This document shows positions 34,014 through 42,538 of a stretch of 64,000 bases of DNA, piece by piece. The notes under the pieces are model-generated. The model was not told the DNA's origin. It made no database searches and worked only from the letters and a program-made list of their open reading frames with translations. A program made the translations under genes and the position numbers. Positions within the stretch are counted from its first letter, which is position 1. Each line of letters starts with the position of its first letter. The stretch comes from VYFG01 sp965204165 (GTDB lineage: Bacteria > Pseudomonadota > Gammaproteobacteria > Arenicellales > Poriferihabitantaceae), in assembly GCA_965204165.1 (NCBI GenBank), contig OZ241969.1:2356001-2420000 (forward strand). The letters are read 5' to 3'.

Positions 34014-36344
34014 CTCACAACACCCCACATTCAACTCAGTCGGTTTTGATCATTCCCATAGTTTTCAGCGCCCGGTATGTTGAAGTGGCCTGACGGAGCA
34101 GGACATACCCCTTCCAGACCATGGTGGTGCCCGGCAGCGGCTGGCTGTTGCGCGGATGGAATCCGGCGAGCCTGGCGATGTCGACCACCAGCGTACGGAT
34201 GTCGGGGGGCCGCTCCGGCGGCGGGCGTGCGCGGAGGATTCCATGGGCCATGAGCCGGACGTAGAGAATGGCGATTTCGTCCTTGGAGACGACCCGGTCG
34301 GCGGGGACGTCCGGCTTGTCGCGGGCCATGCGCTCGAGATCGAACACATGGCAGGCGGTGATGGCGTCGAAGGCGAGGCACTTCCTGAGGTCGTCGGCGT
34401 GGTCGAACCGGTGGTCCTCGACCCGGGCGCCGGATTTCAGCACCCGGAAGTATTCCTCGATGGTCCACCGGCGCTCGTACCAGCCAACGACGGTCCGGGC
34501 GGTCGCCGCGTCCGCGGCGCCCTCGGTGCTCAGCAGCACCCAGTGCAGGGGCTCGCTGCCCGGAGACGGGCTCCTCTCGGTCGCGACGACGGCCAGGACC
34601 TCGATCGGTCCCCCGTGCCCGGCGCGGTTCTCCGGCTTTACCGGCGGAAGCACCCTCACCCTGCCGGCGCGCAGTTCGATCTTCGCCTTGCGACCGGAAC
34701 GCGCCCGCCTGCCGCCGCAGGCCCGGATCTTCACCGTTCGGGAACCGACCCTCGGCAGCGTGGCGACATGGTCCCACAGGGTCTCCTCGCCGCCCGCCTC
34801 CACGAGCACGCGGCGTCTCGTCGACCGCCGCGCGCGCACCAGCAGACCCGCGCCCAGGGATTCCGCCCGGGCGAACAACGCCCAGATGTCCGCCTCCCGG
34901 TCGCACACCGTGACCACCCGCGTGGACGGACAGGCGCGGGCGAGTTCCCCCGCCCGGTCCAGCCCGTGCCCCCAGCGCGCGCTCGCCACCTCGTCCCTGC
35001 CTTCGTCGCAATAGGTCCCGTCCAGGCAGAACACCCCAAGGGGCCGCCCGGCCTCGTTGACCGCCAGTCCCACATGCGCCAGCAGGCCCAGGGTGTGGCC
35101 TTTCCCGCCGCCGCCGAAGTCCACCAGCCCGCCGGTCGCCGCCAGACCGTCGTAATTCACCGTGGTGGTGTCCTGGATCGCCAGGACGGTCTCCTCGAGC
35201 CCGCAGCGCTCCACCATCGTCGCCTGATGCGGCTCCAGTATGTGGTTCATGGTCACACCCTCGTTCGACAACAGCCGGTAGGCGGCCTTGCGGTCCGCCC
35301 GCGCCGGGAAGATCTCCGGAACCGCGGCGCCCGGATGCTCCAGCCACGCCCGCCCCATGGACACGATCCTCTCCCGGACCCGGCCGTCGGGATGGGTGCT
35401 GCGCGCGTATTCCCGCCCGGCCCAGTCCGTGGCCCCGTCCATGTGCAGGGCCGGGGCCCTGTGGATGGCCCGGCCCGGCTCGGCGCACAATACCACACGC
35501 CAGGGTTCCGCCAGCGGCTTCATCCACACCGTGCATCCCGCCGTGGTGGCCTTCGCGCAGCGCCGCCAGTCCGCCGCCCGGTAGCAGGTTCCGCAATGGC
35601 CGGGACCCACATACGTGTAGGCCATCGCCGGGCGGACCCCGTACGCCGCCTCCCAGTCCGCCGCCACGCGCCGCGCCGCCAGGTCCAGCGCGCACGAGGC
35701 CAGACCGTGAACCCGGACCCCGGGCAGGATCAGGAAACGATGGTTGTTGACCACCTTCCCCAGGTTCGCCGCCCGCGCGTCCGCCGACCAGCCGATGAAC
35801 TCGTCCCGGGCCTTCTGGTGCCAGCCCGCGGCGCAGAATCCGATCCCCCCGAGACGGCCATGGACCGCGGAACATACCCAGTAGCGCATCTGGCCCCCCG
35901 GCGCACGGGCCCAGCCCCGGGGGTGATGCGTCGCCATCATCGACTCCCAGCGGCGGCGGTCCGCCTTCCCCGATACCGGCTCCAGCAACACCTGGCCCAG
36001 TTCCGCCAGACCGCACCGGAGCCGGCAGTCGGGATAATCCGGATCCGGGGCCCCGTCCCGGCGTCCGCCGAATGCCGGACGGGCCGGAGGCAACGAAACC
36101 CCCAGCCGGTCCGCGAGAACCGGAAGGGCCTTGCGCGCCGAGCCCAGACAGTACTCGCCGCGGTCCCCCGTCCAGTCCTCGCGGATGCACAACTCACGGG
36201 CCAGCGAACTCCGCGTGCGGCCCGCTTCGGAAACCGCATCGCAAAACCAACTCACCGTCCCGGCGTCAAACTGGTGAAGACCTACCTGCATGCCCGGAAA
36301 TGTACCGGGTCAGGCTTACTGAGTCAACTGTGGGCAGTTGTGAG
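34014..36344 (-). mobile_element. IS4/IS50-like insertion sequence with a DruA-fused transposase, 2,331 bp
   Basis: The terminal inverted repeats start CTCACAAC and end ACTCAGT. The 27 bases at 34014-34040 pair with the reverse complement of 36318-36344, with the blocks CTCACAAC, CCCACA and ACTCAGT identical. A perfect 9-bp duplication, CTCGCGACG, flanks the element; 9 bp is the size made by Tn5/IS50. One gene fills it, its stop codon lying inside the left inverted repeat. Perfect duplication and an open frame suggest recent insertion. Confidence 0.94.
34036..36291 (-). CDS. DUF4338 (DruA-like)-Tn5-type fusion transposase
   Basis: The 751-residue protein joins two full-length modules. Residues 1-255 match DUF4338 proteins: an N-terminal helical segment (TRSSLARELCIREDW), then MRYWVCSAVHGRLGGIGF, ARDEFIGWSADARAANLGKV, NNHRFLILPGVRVHGLAS and CGTCYRAADW. 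DUF4338 is the fold of DruA, the signature protein of Druantia anti-phage systems. Residues 260-751 are a Tn5/IS4 transposase with its N-terminal domain (KAAYRLLSNEGV) and catalytic acids Asp374 (IQDTTTVNY), Asp464 (CDREADIW) and Glu612. Tyr605, Arg608, Glu612 and Lys619 keep the exact YREK spacing of IS4 transposases. Tn5 transposase alone is about 476 residues. The role of the DruA part in transposition is not known to me; target or end recognition is a guess. Confidence 0.9.
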   Translation of the reverse strand: MQVGLHQFDAGTVSWFCDAVSEAGRTRSSLARELCIREDWTGDRGEYCLGSARKALPVLADRLGVSLPPARPAFGGRRDGAPDPDYPDCRLRCGLAELGQVLLEPVSGKADRRRWESMMATHHPRGWARAPGGQMRYWVCSAVHGRLGGIGFCAAGWHQKARDEFIGWSADARAANLGKVVNNHRFLILPGVRVHGLASCALDLAARRVAADWEAAYGVRPAMAYTYVGPGHCGTCYRAADWRRCAKATTAGCTVWMKPLAEPWRVVLCAEPGRAIHRAPALHMDGATDWAGREYARSTHPDGRVRERIVSMGRAWLEHPGAAVPEIFPARADRKAAYRLLSNEGVTMNHILEPHQATMVERCGLEETVLAIQDTTTVNYDGLAATGGLVDFGGGGKGHTLGLLAHVGLAVNEAGRPLGVFCLDGTYCDEGRDEVASARWGHGLDRAGELARACPSTRVVTVCDREADIWALFARAESLGAGLLVRARRSTRRRVLVEAGGEETLWDHVATLPRVGSRTVKIRACGGRRARSGRKAKIELRAGRVRVLPPVKPENRAGHGGPIEVLAVVATERSPSPGSEPLHWVLLSTEGAADAATARTVVGWYERRWTIEEYFRVLKSGARVEDHRFDHADDLRKCLAFDAITACHVFDLERMARDKPDVPADRVVSKDEIAILYVRLMAHGILRARPPPERPPDIRTLVVDIARLAGFHPRNSQPLPGTTMVWKGYVLLRQATSTYRALKTMGMIKTD

Positions 36345-36353
36345 CTCGCGACG
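36345..36353. repeat. Target site duplication, right copy (CTCGCGACG)
   Basis: Second perfect copy of the 9-bp duplication flanking the DruA-fused IS. Confidence 0.92.
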
Positions 36354-36924
36354 GCGCCGGGATGCGGACAGATATCTGTACTCACTTCGAACATTTACCT
36401 TGATGGGCTTGTGGCCTTGGACGGGCGCCGTTTCTTCGCGGCCGCCGGGAGTCTGAACCCCGGGTCTCCCAGTACGCATGGCGCCGGGCGCACCGCGCCG
36501 GCGGAAACACCGGGGCGGTTCCGCCCGCAAATTCGGCGCGGCATCATAGCGCCCCACCGTCCAGCGGCAAAGGTCTTGCGGCGGGTTTGTCACGGATTTG
36601 TCGCGGATTCGCCCGGAGTTGTCCGGCTGCGGGCATTATGGGCACGGTACGCCAGGACTCCGCACACCGAATACCCTGTCGGGCGAATGCCCGCGGCGGG
36701 GTTTCCCCGGCACCGCCGGGCGCACGGCATGCCGGGCCGAATGCGAAGGCGTGGCGATCCGGGGATGCTGGCAATTTCCCCAAGGAATGGCAGAATGCTA
36801 CCGGACGGGGACCGGCGGCAGGGCAGGTACCTGCGGTTGCCCCATGCCCGGCTCCTGTCCGCAAAATTCCGGCCCGCACACCTGACCGTCAACGAACCCG
36901 GCATCCAGACGTCATGCTCTTTCG
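36354..36924. other. Intergenic stretch right of the IS
   Basis: About 570 bases with no convincing gene. A 12-bp palindrome, ACAGATATCTGT, lies at 36368-36379 and could be an operator. Open frames on both strands are Arg/Gly/Ala-rich shadows. The promoter of the methyltransferase gene should lie here but none is clear. Confidence 0.4.
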
Positions 36925-37698
36925 ATGATTCCGTACAACCCGGAAACCCGGCTGAACCCCTTGAGCGGCCAAATCGCCGGCCGCAGGCGGCGCCTGGCCC
37001 GGAACGGCTGTCCGATGGCCTTCCTGCACGAACGGGTGCATGCGGAAATGGAAAGCCGAATCGGACAGACCGGCGGGTGGGGGGACCGGGCGCTTTACAT
37101 CGGGTTTCACGGCAGTGCTCCGTCACTGCCGGAAACAGGTTGCCGGCGACTGTCCCTGCTGGAAGGGGACGACATGTCCGGTCTTGCGCCGGACTTCGAC
37201 CTGGTGGTGGTCAACCTGCAGCTGGCCTGGCTGGAGCACGGGTACTGGTTCGAACTCTTCCGGGGCCTGCTGCGTCCGGGCGGACGCATCTGTTTCAGCA
37301 GCCTTGGGCCGGACACGCTGGTCGAGCTCGACGAGGCCTGGCGGAAGGTGGATACCATGCCCCATGTCCATCCCTTCGTAGACATGCACCACCTGGGGGA
37401 TGCCCTGGTCCGGTCCGGCTTTCACCGCACCATCCTCGATGCGGACTGGATGGGCGTGGAATACGAGGATGTGGACCTGCTGATGGATGATCTTCGCCGC
37501 GAGGGATTCCACAATGTTTCACCCGGGCGACGAAGGGCGCTGACCGGGCGAGGGCGACTTGAGGACCTGCGGGTCTGCTTCCGGGGATGTTCTCCTGTCC
37601 GGATGACTTTCGAACTGATTTACGGTTACGCGGAAGTCCCGGAGGCCGCGGCAGCCGGCGTGCGGGTGGCGCCCCCGTCCTTTCACGGGGGGGCATAG
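36925..37698 (+). CDS. BioC-like methyltransferase with a degenerate SAM-binding loop
   Basis: The 257-residue protein resembles malonyl-ACP methyltransferase BioC in its second half: LRPGGRICFSSLGPDTLVEL, PFVDMHHLGDALVRSGF and MDDLRREGFHNV. The usual glycine-rich SAM loop (D-x-G-x-G-x-G near the N terminus) is absent; the corresponding place reads RALYIGFHGSAPS. It may therefore be inactive, bind SAM differently or act as a partner protein. BioC starts pimeloyl synthesis for biotin, but no other bio gene is in the window. The start ATG at 36925 gives normal length; no good ribosome-binding site is seen. Confidence 0.7.
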   Translation: MIPYNPETRLNPLSGQIAGRRRRLARNGCPMAFLHERVHAEMESRIGQTGGWGDRALYIGFHGSAPSLPETGCRRLSLLEGDDMSGLAPDFDLVVVNLQLAWLEHGYWFELFRGLLRPGGRICFSSLGPDTLVELDEAWRKVDTMPHVHPFVDMHHLGDALVRSGFHRTILDADWMGVEYEDVDLLMDDLRREGFHNVSPGRRRALTGRGRLEDLRVCFRGCSPVRMTFELIYGYAEVPEAAAAGVRVAPPSFHGGA

Positions 37699-37704
37699 GC
37701 CGGA

Positions 37705-38616
37705 TCAGGGCCTCAGTGCCGGGGCGCTGAGCGGAATGCCGGAGTTCATGATGGCCTGGTAGAGTTCGAGGCCGACATAAGTTTCACTTTGGGCCTCCAG
37801 GGGTGCCGCCCCCGCCAGCGCATTGCAATAGGCATATTGCCGATGCAGTGTTCCCATGGGCTCGCCGCCCAGGCTCCAGCGAATACTGTAGGCCGGATAG
37901 CCCATTCCATGACCAAGGGCCGCGCTCAGCACATGGCCGCGCAGCCGGTTTCCGGCGTTGTGGACATGGCAATTGGCGCAGGACAGGTTCATCTGGCCCC
38001 TCTTGGCCCAGAAATAATGCCGCCCGATGGCATAGAGCCGGCGGACTTCCTCTTCGCGGTAGTCCACGTCCAGGGGCTGTCCCCGCCAGGGGTCCTTGAA
38101 GGCCGCCACCAGCCGGGCCATTTCACTGCCCATGGCATCCAGGGGCGCCTCGCCATTCTGGCTCCGGCACAGGTTGATGTCGCCGGCGACGGTACGGACC
38201 TCGCCGTCGAAAAAGTAGGGATAGGCAATGGGCGGAGGCTTGCCGGAGAAACAGTCACGCAACGACAGCCCGCTGGACATCGGCGCATCCCAGACCGTCC
38301 TGCCTGCCTCAACCTCGTCCAGGTGGGGGGGCGCCGCAAGCAGGAGGTCGCGGTTTTCCCGCTGCCTGGAATATTGCGGGAGGGCGGCCACGCCATCACG
38401 GTAGGACTCCAGGGGCACGCCCGGGAACCGGGAGAGGAAGAAGTCCTGGAACTGGCGGATGTCGTCCCGGACTTCCGCCACCGGGGGAATGGAATCCGCT
38501 CCGGCAGGGAACGGAACCGTGAGCAGGTTTGCCGCGACAACGAGCACCGATGCCATCTTCAGACCATGCGGGCACCGGGTTCGTGCCGAAATTCCACGGT
38601 GGCGGGTAAATCCCAT
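37705..38616 (-). CDS. soxA: SoxA, diheme-family c-type cytochrome (single CxxCH)
   Basis: The 303-residue protein has an N-terminal signal sequence (LKMASVLVVAANLLTVPFPAGADS), a SoxA N-terminal region with CFSGKPPPIAYPYF, one heme motif CANCH and the later AYCNALAG Cys that in SoxA ligates heme and receives sulfur. SoxAX joins thiosulfate to the SoxY carrier in the periplasm. Only one CxxCH is present, which is the single-heme SoxA form. It is the last gene of soxXYZA, starting 2 bases after soxZ. No soxB or soxCD is in the window. Confidence 0.9.
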   Translation of the reverse strand: MGFTRHRGISARTRCPHGLKMASVLVVAANLLTVPFPAGADSIPPVAEVRDDIRQFQDFFLSRFPGVPLESYRDGVAALPQYSRQRENRDLLLAAPPHLDEVEAGRTVWDAPMSSGLSLRDCFSGKPPPIAYPYFFDGEVRTVAGDINLCRSQNGEAPLDAMGSEMARLVAAFKDPWRGQPLDVDYREEEVRRLYAIGRHYFWAKRGQMNLSCANCHVHNAGNRLRGHVLSAALGHGMGYPAYSIRWSLGGEPMGTLHRQYAYCNALAGAAPLEAQSETYVGLELYQAIMNSGIPLSAPALRP

Positions 38617-38618
38617 GC

Positions 38619-38915
38619 TCAGTCCGTCTTGCCGTCGAATATCCGGCTGAATTCACCGGTTCGGCCCGCAAGATCCTGCCAGTCGACTCCGATAGTGTCA
38701 CCGATCTTGAGGGCGCTGAAATGCGTGCCGGCGGCCGGGTTCCTGGACACGTTCCGACCCAGCAGAAGCTCTGCGTGGACGTCCCCGTTGCGACGGAACG
38801 TGACCCGAGTCAGGTAGCGTTCACTGGACATCACGTGCGGAATCCGGCAGATAATGTCGTATCCGCCGTCCGATTCGCGGATGAAGATTCTTTCCGCTAC
38901 AGGTACCCGGCTCAT
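38619..38915 (-). CDS. soxZ: SoxZ sulfur-carrier partner
   Basis: The 98-residue protein is an immunoglobulin-like SoxZ (PHVMSSERYLTRVTFRRNG, then LGRNVSRNPAAGTHFSALKIGDTIGVDW). SoxZ pairs with SoxY in the periplasm to hold the sulfur-loaded carrier arm. The start at 38915 (MSRVPVAERIF) overlaps the soxY stop by 4 bases; the longer upstream frame is part of soxY read in another frame. Confidence 0.9.
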   Translation of the reverse strand: MSRVPVAERIFIRESDGGYDIICRIPHVMSSERYLTRVTFRRNGDVHAELLLGRNVSRNPAAGTHFSALKIGDTIGVDWQDLAGRTGEFSRIFDGKTD

Positions 38916-39388
38916 TGTTCCACCTCGCGCCAGGCGCCGACAATCTGGACCCGTCGTTCCGACCTTCCAAGCCGCCCGTCGCGCAGGGCATAGCACACGA
39001 GACGACCACTGCGCTGTATCCGCGCATGGCCGATCATCACCGCGCGCCGGTCCTGGATCTGATCCATGGCCATGATCATCGGATCGTTGTTGGCATCCGT
39101 CAGAAGGGCGATCTTTTCAACGCCGGGGGCGGAGACCCGAAACGGAACGAGTTCTCCGTGGAGCGCCTCAAGCGGCGTCTCGATTTCAATGGACGCGTCG
39201 TCAGAGGCTTCGCGCACACCGAAAAAGGACTCGAGGGCATCCCCGAACTCTCCTGCGGCGAATTCCGGCCGCGGATCCTGCGCGGCATGGGCCCACCGGA
39301 ACAGGGCCCCTGCACCGAGAAACAGGGCGGCAGCCATGCGGACTCCGGACAGGAGCAGCCGACGCCGGTTTTCCAGTGGCTCGATCAT
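38912..39388 (-). CDS. soxY: SoxY-like protein lacking the GGCGG carrier arm
   Basis: The 158-residue protein begins with a twin-arginine-like signal (ENRRRLLLSGVRMAAALFLG). A SoxY fold follows, with PLEALHGELVPFRVSAPGVEKIALLTDANNDPMI. Canonical SoxY ends in GGCGG, whose Cys carries the sulfur substrate. Here the last strand reads RRVQIVGAWREVEQ then stop, and the only mature Cys visible is in LVCYAL. Checking the other two frames at the end does not restore GGCGG, so a simple frameshift is not the explanation. Its position between soxX and soxZ supports the SoxY identity. Confidence 0.82.
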   Translation of the reverse strand: MIEPLENRRRLLLSGVRMAAALFLGAGALFRWAHAAQDPRPEFAAGEFGDALESFFGVREASDDASIEIETPLEALHGELVPFRVSAPGVEKIALLTDANNDPMIMAMDQIQDRRAVMIGHARIQRSGRLVCYALRDGRLGRSERRVQIVGAWREVEQ

Positions 39389-39397
39389 GAACCCGGG

Positions 39398-39850
39398 TCA
39401 AAGGGTGAGAAGAAACTGCAGGATGCGGTCAATTTCATCCGAATCCAGCAGTTCGTGCCGCAGGTACGGCGGCATGGAGGTGTCCGGGTTCAGCGCCGGC
39501 GCGTCGGCGATCTGCCGGCGCAGGACCTCGATGTCGGGGAACCGGGGCTGCATTGCCACCAGGGGCGGCGCGATGTTCCCGGATACCGGCAGGGTCTCCG
39601 GCCAGGGATTGACATTCAACATGTGGCAGGCAACGCAGTTGCCCTTGTCGCGGTCGATGGACAGGCACCAGCCTGTCCTGATCATGCTTGTCGGGGGGTT
39701 GCTGCGGCACTGGAGTTCGTCGGGCCAGTCCGGGACATCCTGCGCCGATGCCGTTGGCGGCAACGTGCAGATGCCAAGGACGCCGATGGCGATGGCGAAT
39801 TTCTGGATGGCCTGATACACGCCAAGCTTGCTGACTGCGGGACATGTCAT
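39398..39850 (-). CDS. soxX: SoxX c-type cytochrome
   Basis: The 150-residue protein has a signal peptide (FAIAIGVLGICTLPPTASAQD), the heme motif CVACH within DKGNCVACHMLNVNPWPETLP and a C-terminal LLDSDEIDRILQFLL typical of SoxX. Met in MPPYLRHE is a candidate axial ligand. SoxX pairs with SoxA. The start at 39850 (MTCPAVSK) has GTAGGT just upstream; the longer frame to 39931 overlaps the bepA end. It is the first gene of soxXYZA. Confidence 0.88.
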   Translation of the reverse strand: MTCPAVSKLGVYQAIQKFAIAIGVLGICTLPPTASAQDVPDWPDELQCRSNPPTSMIRTGWCLSIDRDKGNCVACHMLNVNPWPETLPVSGNIAPPLVAMQPRFPDIEVLRRQIADAPALNPDTSMPPYLRHELLDSDEIDRILQFLLTL

Positions 39851-39917
39851 TGTACCTACAGGCACTTCCGGGAAATAGAAAATTGTGCTGGCAATTCCAT
39901 GGCATTCGACGGCGCCA

Positions 39918-41423
39918 TCAGTACTTCTCACGGAGCTTCCAGTCCGCCGCCTCGCGTTCGAGTTCCCTGATGCGCGCCTCGATGGCCTGGGTGAGATACT
40001 GGCTTTCGTCGTTGTTTTCCCGCAAGGCCAGCTTCAGCGAGGACAGCGCCGCCCCGAAGCGGCCGAGGACCGCATGGTATTCTGCATCCGCCTGGTGGGC
40101 CTCTGCCAGCAGGCCCAGGGCCACGTTGGCCCGGGACAGCAGCGGATAGAGTTCGTACTCTTCCGGGTGGCGGCGAAGCTGGAAACGGGCGGACTTTTTC
40201 GCCTCTTCGGCGCTGCCCGCCTCCAGGAGGGCCTCGAGGTAGGGATAGCGGAGATAGCCGGATTCCGGGTACTTCTCAACCAGTTCGCCATAGGCAAGGG
40301 CGGCTGCGGCCGGGTTTCCTGACTGCCGGGTGATTTCCGCCCGGGCAGCCTGCACCTGTGGCGTGTCGGGGAGGTGTCCGATGACCTCATCGACGAGCGC
40401 CATGGCTTCATCGAACCGGCGCGCTTCCATCAGCGCCAGGGCGAGACCGTACTCCCAGGCCTGCCGCTGGATGCCCTGGGACTGCGTGATCCGGTCTTCC
40501 AGTACCTGCAGGGTGTCGGTCTGGGGGTCCCCGTACAGCGCCTGCACCCGCGCCCGCGCCAGGTGGAAGTCGAGGCTGCTTTCATGCTGGACCCGGGGAT
40601 ACGCACTGATCCTGGACTCGGTTTCTGCCATCCGGGTGTAGGACAACGGGTGGGTTCGAAGATACTCCGGTACATCCTTGTCCGACACGAAGTTGAACCG
40701 CTGCAGTTTTGCAAAGAAAGCGGACATGGCACGGGGGTCGTAACCGCTTTTTGCCATCAGGTCGATCCCGATGGCGTCCGCTTCACGTTCGAACTCCCGG
40801 CTGTAGGCGAGCCGGTTGGACAGCAGCGACGCATTGGCCAGCGTCACACCCGCCACGCCGGCCTGCCCTCCCACCAGGATCGAGGCGAGGATCGCCGCCG
40901 TGGTGGGGATTTTACTGGCCTGTGACTGGGCGATCATGCGGGGCAGGTGACGCTGGGAAAGGTGGGCGATCTCGTGGCCCACGACGGATGCCAGTTCGCT
41001 CTCGTTCTCGGTGGTGAGCATCAGGCCGCTGTTGAAGGTGATATAACCGCCCGGCACCGCGAAGGCGTTGATTTCGTTTTCCCGGATGAGATTGAGCTTT
41101 GGGGTGATGCCGCCCAGGTTTGCCTTGCTGCCGATCCGTTTGCCCAGGCCGTTCAGGTAGTGGCGCAGCTCATGGTCGGAGATGTAGCTGTCCGTCGCCA
41201 TCAGTTCGCGCAGGAATCGCCTGCCGATCATCTGCTCGTCATCCGGGCTCAGGTACCGGGTTGCAGCCTCACCGAGTTCAGGCAGGGTGCTGCCCTGGGC
41301 GTGGACCAGGGATTGCGCCGGCAACAGCAGCACCAGCACCAGCACCAGGGCATACAGGTTGATCCCGCACAGGAATCCGGTGGACAGTGAGGAAAGATAT
41401 CGCGGCATGGTTCCGGGAATCAT
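39918..41423 (-). CDS. bepA: M48 metalloprotease/chaperone BepA (YfgC-like)
   Basis: The 501-residue periplasmic protein has a signal sequence ending near LLLPAQSLVHAQG, the M48 zinc motif HEIAHLSQRH near residue 148 and a second ligand region YSREFEREADAIGIDLM. A C-terminal half of TPR-like helices follows. BepA assists or degrades LptD and other outer-membrane proteins at the BAM complex. It is upstream of soxX on the same strand with about 67 bases between, probably independent of it. Confidence 0.9.
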   Translation of the reverse strand: MIPGTMPRYLSSLSTGFLCGINLYALVLVLVLLLPAQSLVHAQGSTLPELGEAATRYLSPDDEQMIGRRFLRELMATDSYISDHELRHYLNGLGKRIGSKANLGGITPKLNLIRENEINAFAVPGGYITFNSGLMLTTENESELASVVGHEIAHLSQRHLPRMIAQSQASKIPTTAAILASILVGGQAGVAGVTLANASLLSNRLAYSREFEREADAIGIDLMAKSGYDPRAMSAFFAKLQRFNFVSDKDVPEYLRTHPLSYTRMAETESRISAYPRVQHESSLDFHLARARVQALYGDPQTDTLQVLEDRITQSQGIQRQAWEYGLALALMEARRFDEAMALVDEVIGHLPDTPQVQAARAEITRQSGNPAAAALAYGELVEKYPESGYLRYPYLEALLEAGSAEEAKKSARFQLRRHPEEYELYPLLSRANVALGLLAEAHQADAEYHAVLGRFGAALSSLKLALRENNDESQYLTQAIEARIRELEREAADWKLREKY

Positions 41424-41557
41424 AACGGGTCGGGTATGATGGAGTGCTTACAGTTTTGTAATATCGCAGCTGTATTTCCGAGGCCGTCCCCGGGTTTTAT
41501 CGGGGCGGCAACTCCTCTACGATTCTAGCGATTCGTTACCGGAAAACGTGTGGGCAG

Positions 41558-42442
41558 ATGAAAGAAAAAAACGAATATGACACCGTCGTCACGCCGGATA
41601 CCCTGAAGGCGTATTTTGCCTGTCAGGATGACGGCCAGCCCTGGGTGGTCGTGGACTGCCGGTTCAACCTGATGCAGCCGCAGCAGGGCCGGGAGGAATA
41701 CCATGCCGGCCACATCCCGGGGGCCTTCTACGCCCATCTCGACGCGGACCTCTCGTCCCCGGTGACACCTGACAGCGGCAGGCACCCTTTGCCGGACCGG
41801 GATGCCTTTGCCCGGCTTGCCGGATCCTGGGGCGTCGGACCCGACACCCAGGTCGTGGTCTATGACCAGGGAAGCGGCGCAATTGCGGCGAGGCTCTGGT
41901 GGCTGCTGCGCTGGATCGGACATGGCCGGGCGGCGTTGCTTGAAGGCGGGTACGCGGCCTGGCTGGCCGCCGGCGGCGCAGTGGATGCGGGGGTGCCGGA
42001 GCGAATCGAGGATGCCCCTCCTGCGGGTGTCCAAGGGGAACATGCCTCCTGGACCGGCACGGAGGAACTGGTAGTGGCCCTTGGCAGGGTGCGGCTGATC
42101 GACGCCCGGGATGCCGCGCGGTTCCGCGGCGAGCAGGAGCCGATCGACAACGTTGCGGGTCACATCCCGGGCGCCATCAACCGGCCGTTCAGCGACAACC
42201 TGGATAAGGACGGCCGGTTCCACGACGCGGATACGCTGAGGCGGCAGTTCCTGTCACTGACGGGGATGACCGACATCACCGAAGGCGCTGCCGGGGTGGT
42301 GAACATGTGCGGCAGCGGGGTCACCGCCTGTCACAACATCCTTGCCATGGAAATCGCCGGACTGGGTGGTTCCACGCTGTATGCCGGGTCCTGGAGCGAG
42401 TGGATCCGGGACCCGTCAAGGGCCGTGGTAACCGGGGAATAA
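41558..42442 (+). CDS. sseA: Sulfurtransferase (rhodanese/3-mercaptopyruvate type)
   Basis: The 294-residue protein has two rhodanese domains. The first is inactive-type; the second carries the active-site loop MCGSGVTACHN with the catalytic Cys, the CG(S/T)GVTA form found in 3-mercaptopyruvate sulfurtransferases. Other conserved parts are YHAGHIPGAFYAHLDADLS and VAGHIPGAINRPF. It transfers sulfur from mercaptopyruvate or thiosulfate to acceptors. Its position beside sox genes is suggestive but it is a common housekeeping enzyme. Confidence 0.92.
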   Translation: MKEKNEYDTVVTPDTLKAYFACQDDGQPWVVVDCRFNLMQPQQGREEYHAGHIPGAFYAHLDADLSSPVTPDSGRHPLPDRDAFARLAGSWGVGPDTQVVVYDQGSGAIAARLWWLLRWIGHGRAALLEGGYAAWLAAGGAVDAGVPERIEDAPPAGVQGEHASWTGTEELVVALGRVRLIDARDAARFRGEQEPIDNVAGHIPGAINRPFSDNLDKDGRFHDADTLRRQFLSLTGMTDITEGAAGVVNMCGSGVTACHNILAMEIAGLGGSTLYAGSWSEWIRDPSRAVVTGE

Positions 42443-42538
42443 GTTCCTGCCTGTGGCCGGGCCGCTGCGGTATTCGCGGCCTCGGAAAACAGGCAGGGAT
42501 GCCGCAACCGGATTGCCCCGGGCAGTCCCGGGACGGCA

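Noticed and set aside
36368..36379. ACAGATATCTGT as an operator
   Set aside because: Symmetric, but isolated and without an adjacent regulator; kept only as a remark in the intergenic entry.
34156..36456. 766-residue plus-strand open frame across the DruA-fused IS
   Set aside because: Antisense to the transposase with its YREK motif; composition is Arg/Pro/His-rich and it extends past the IS end.
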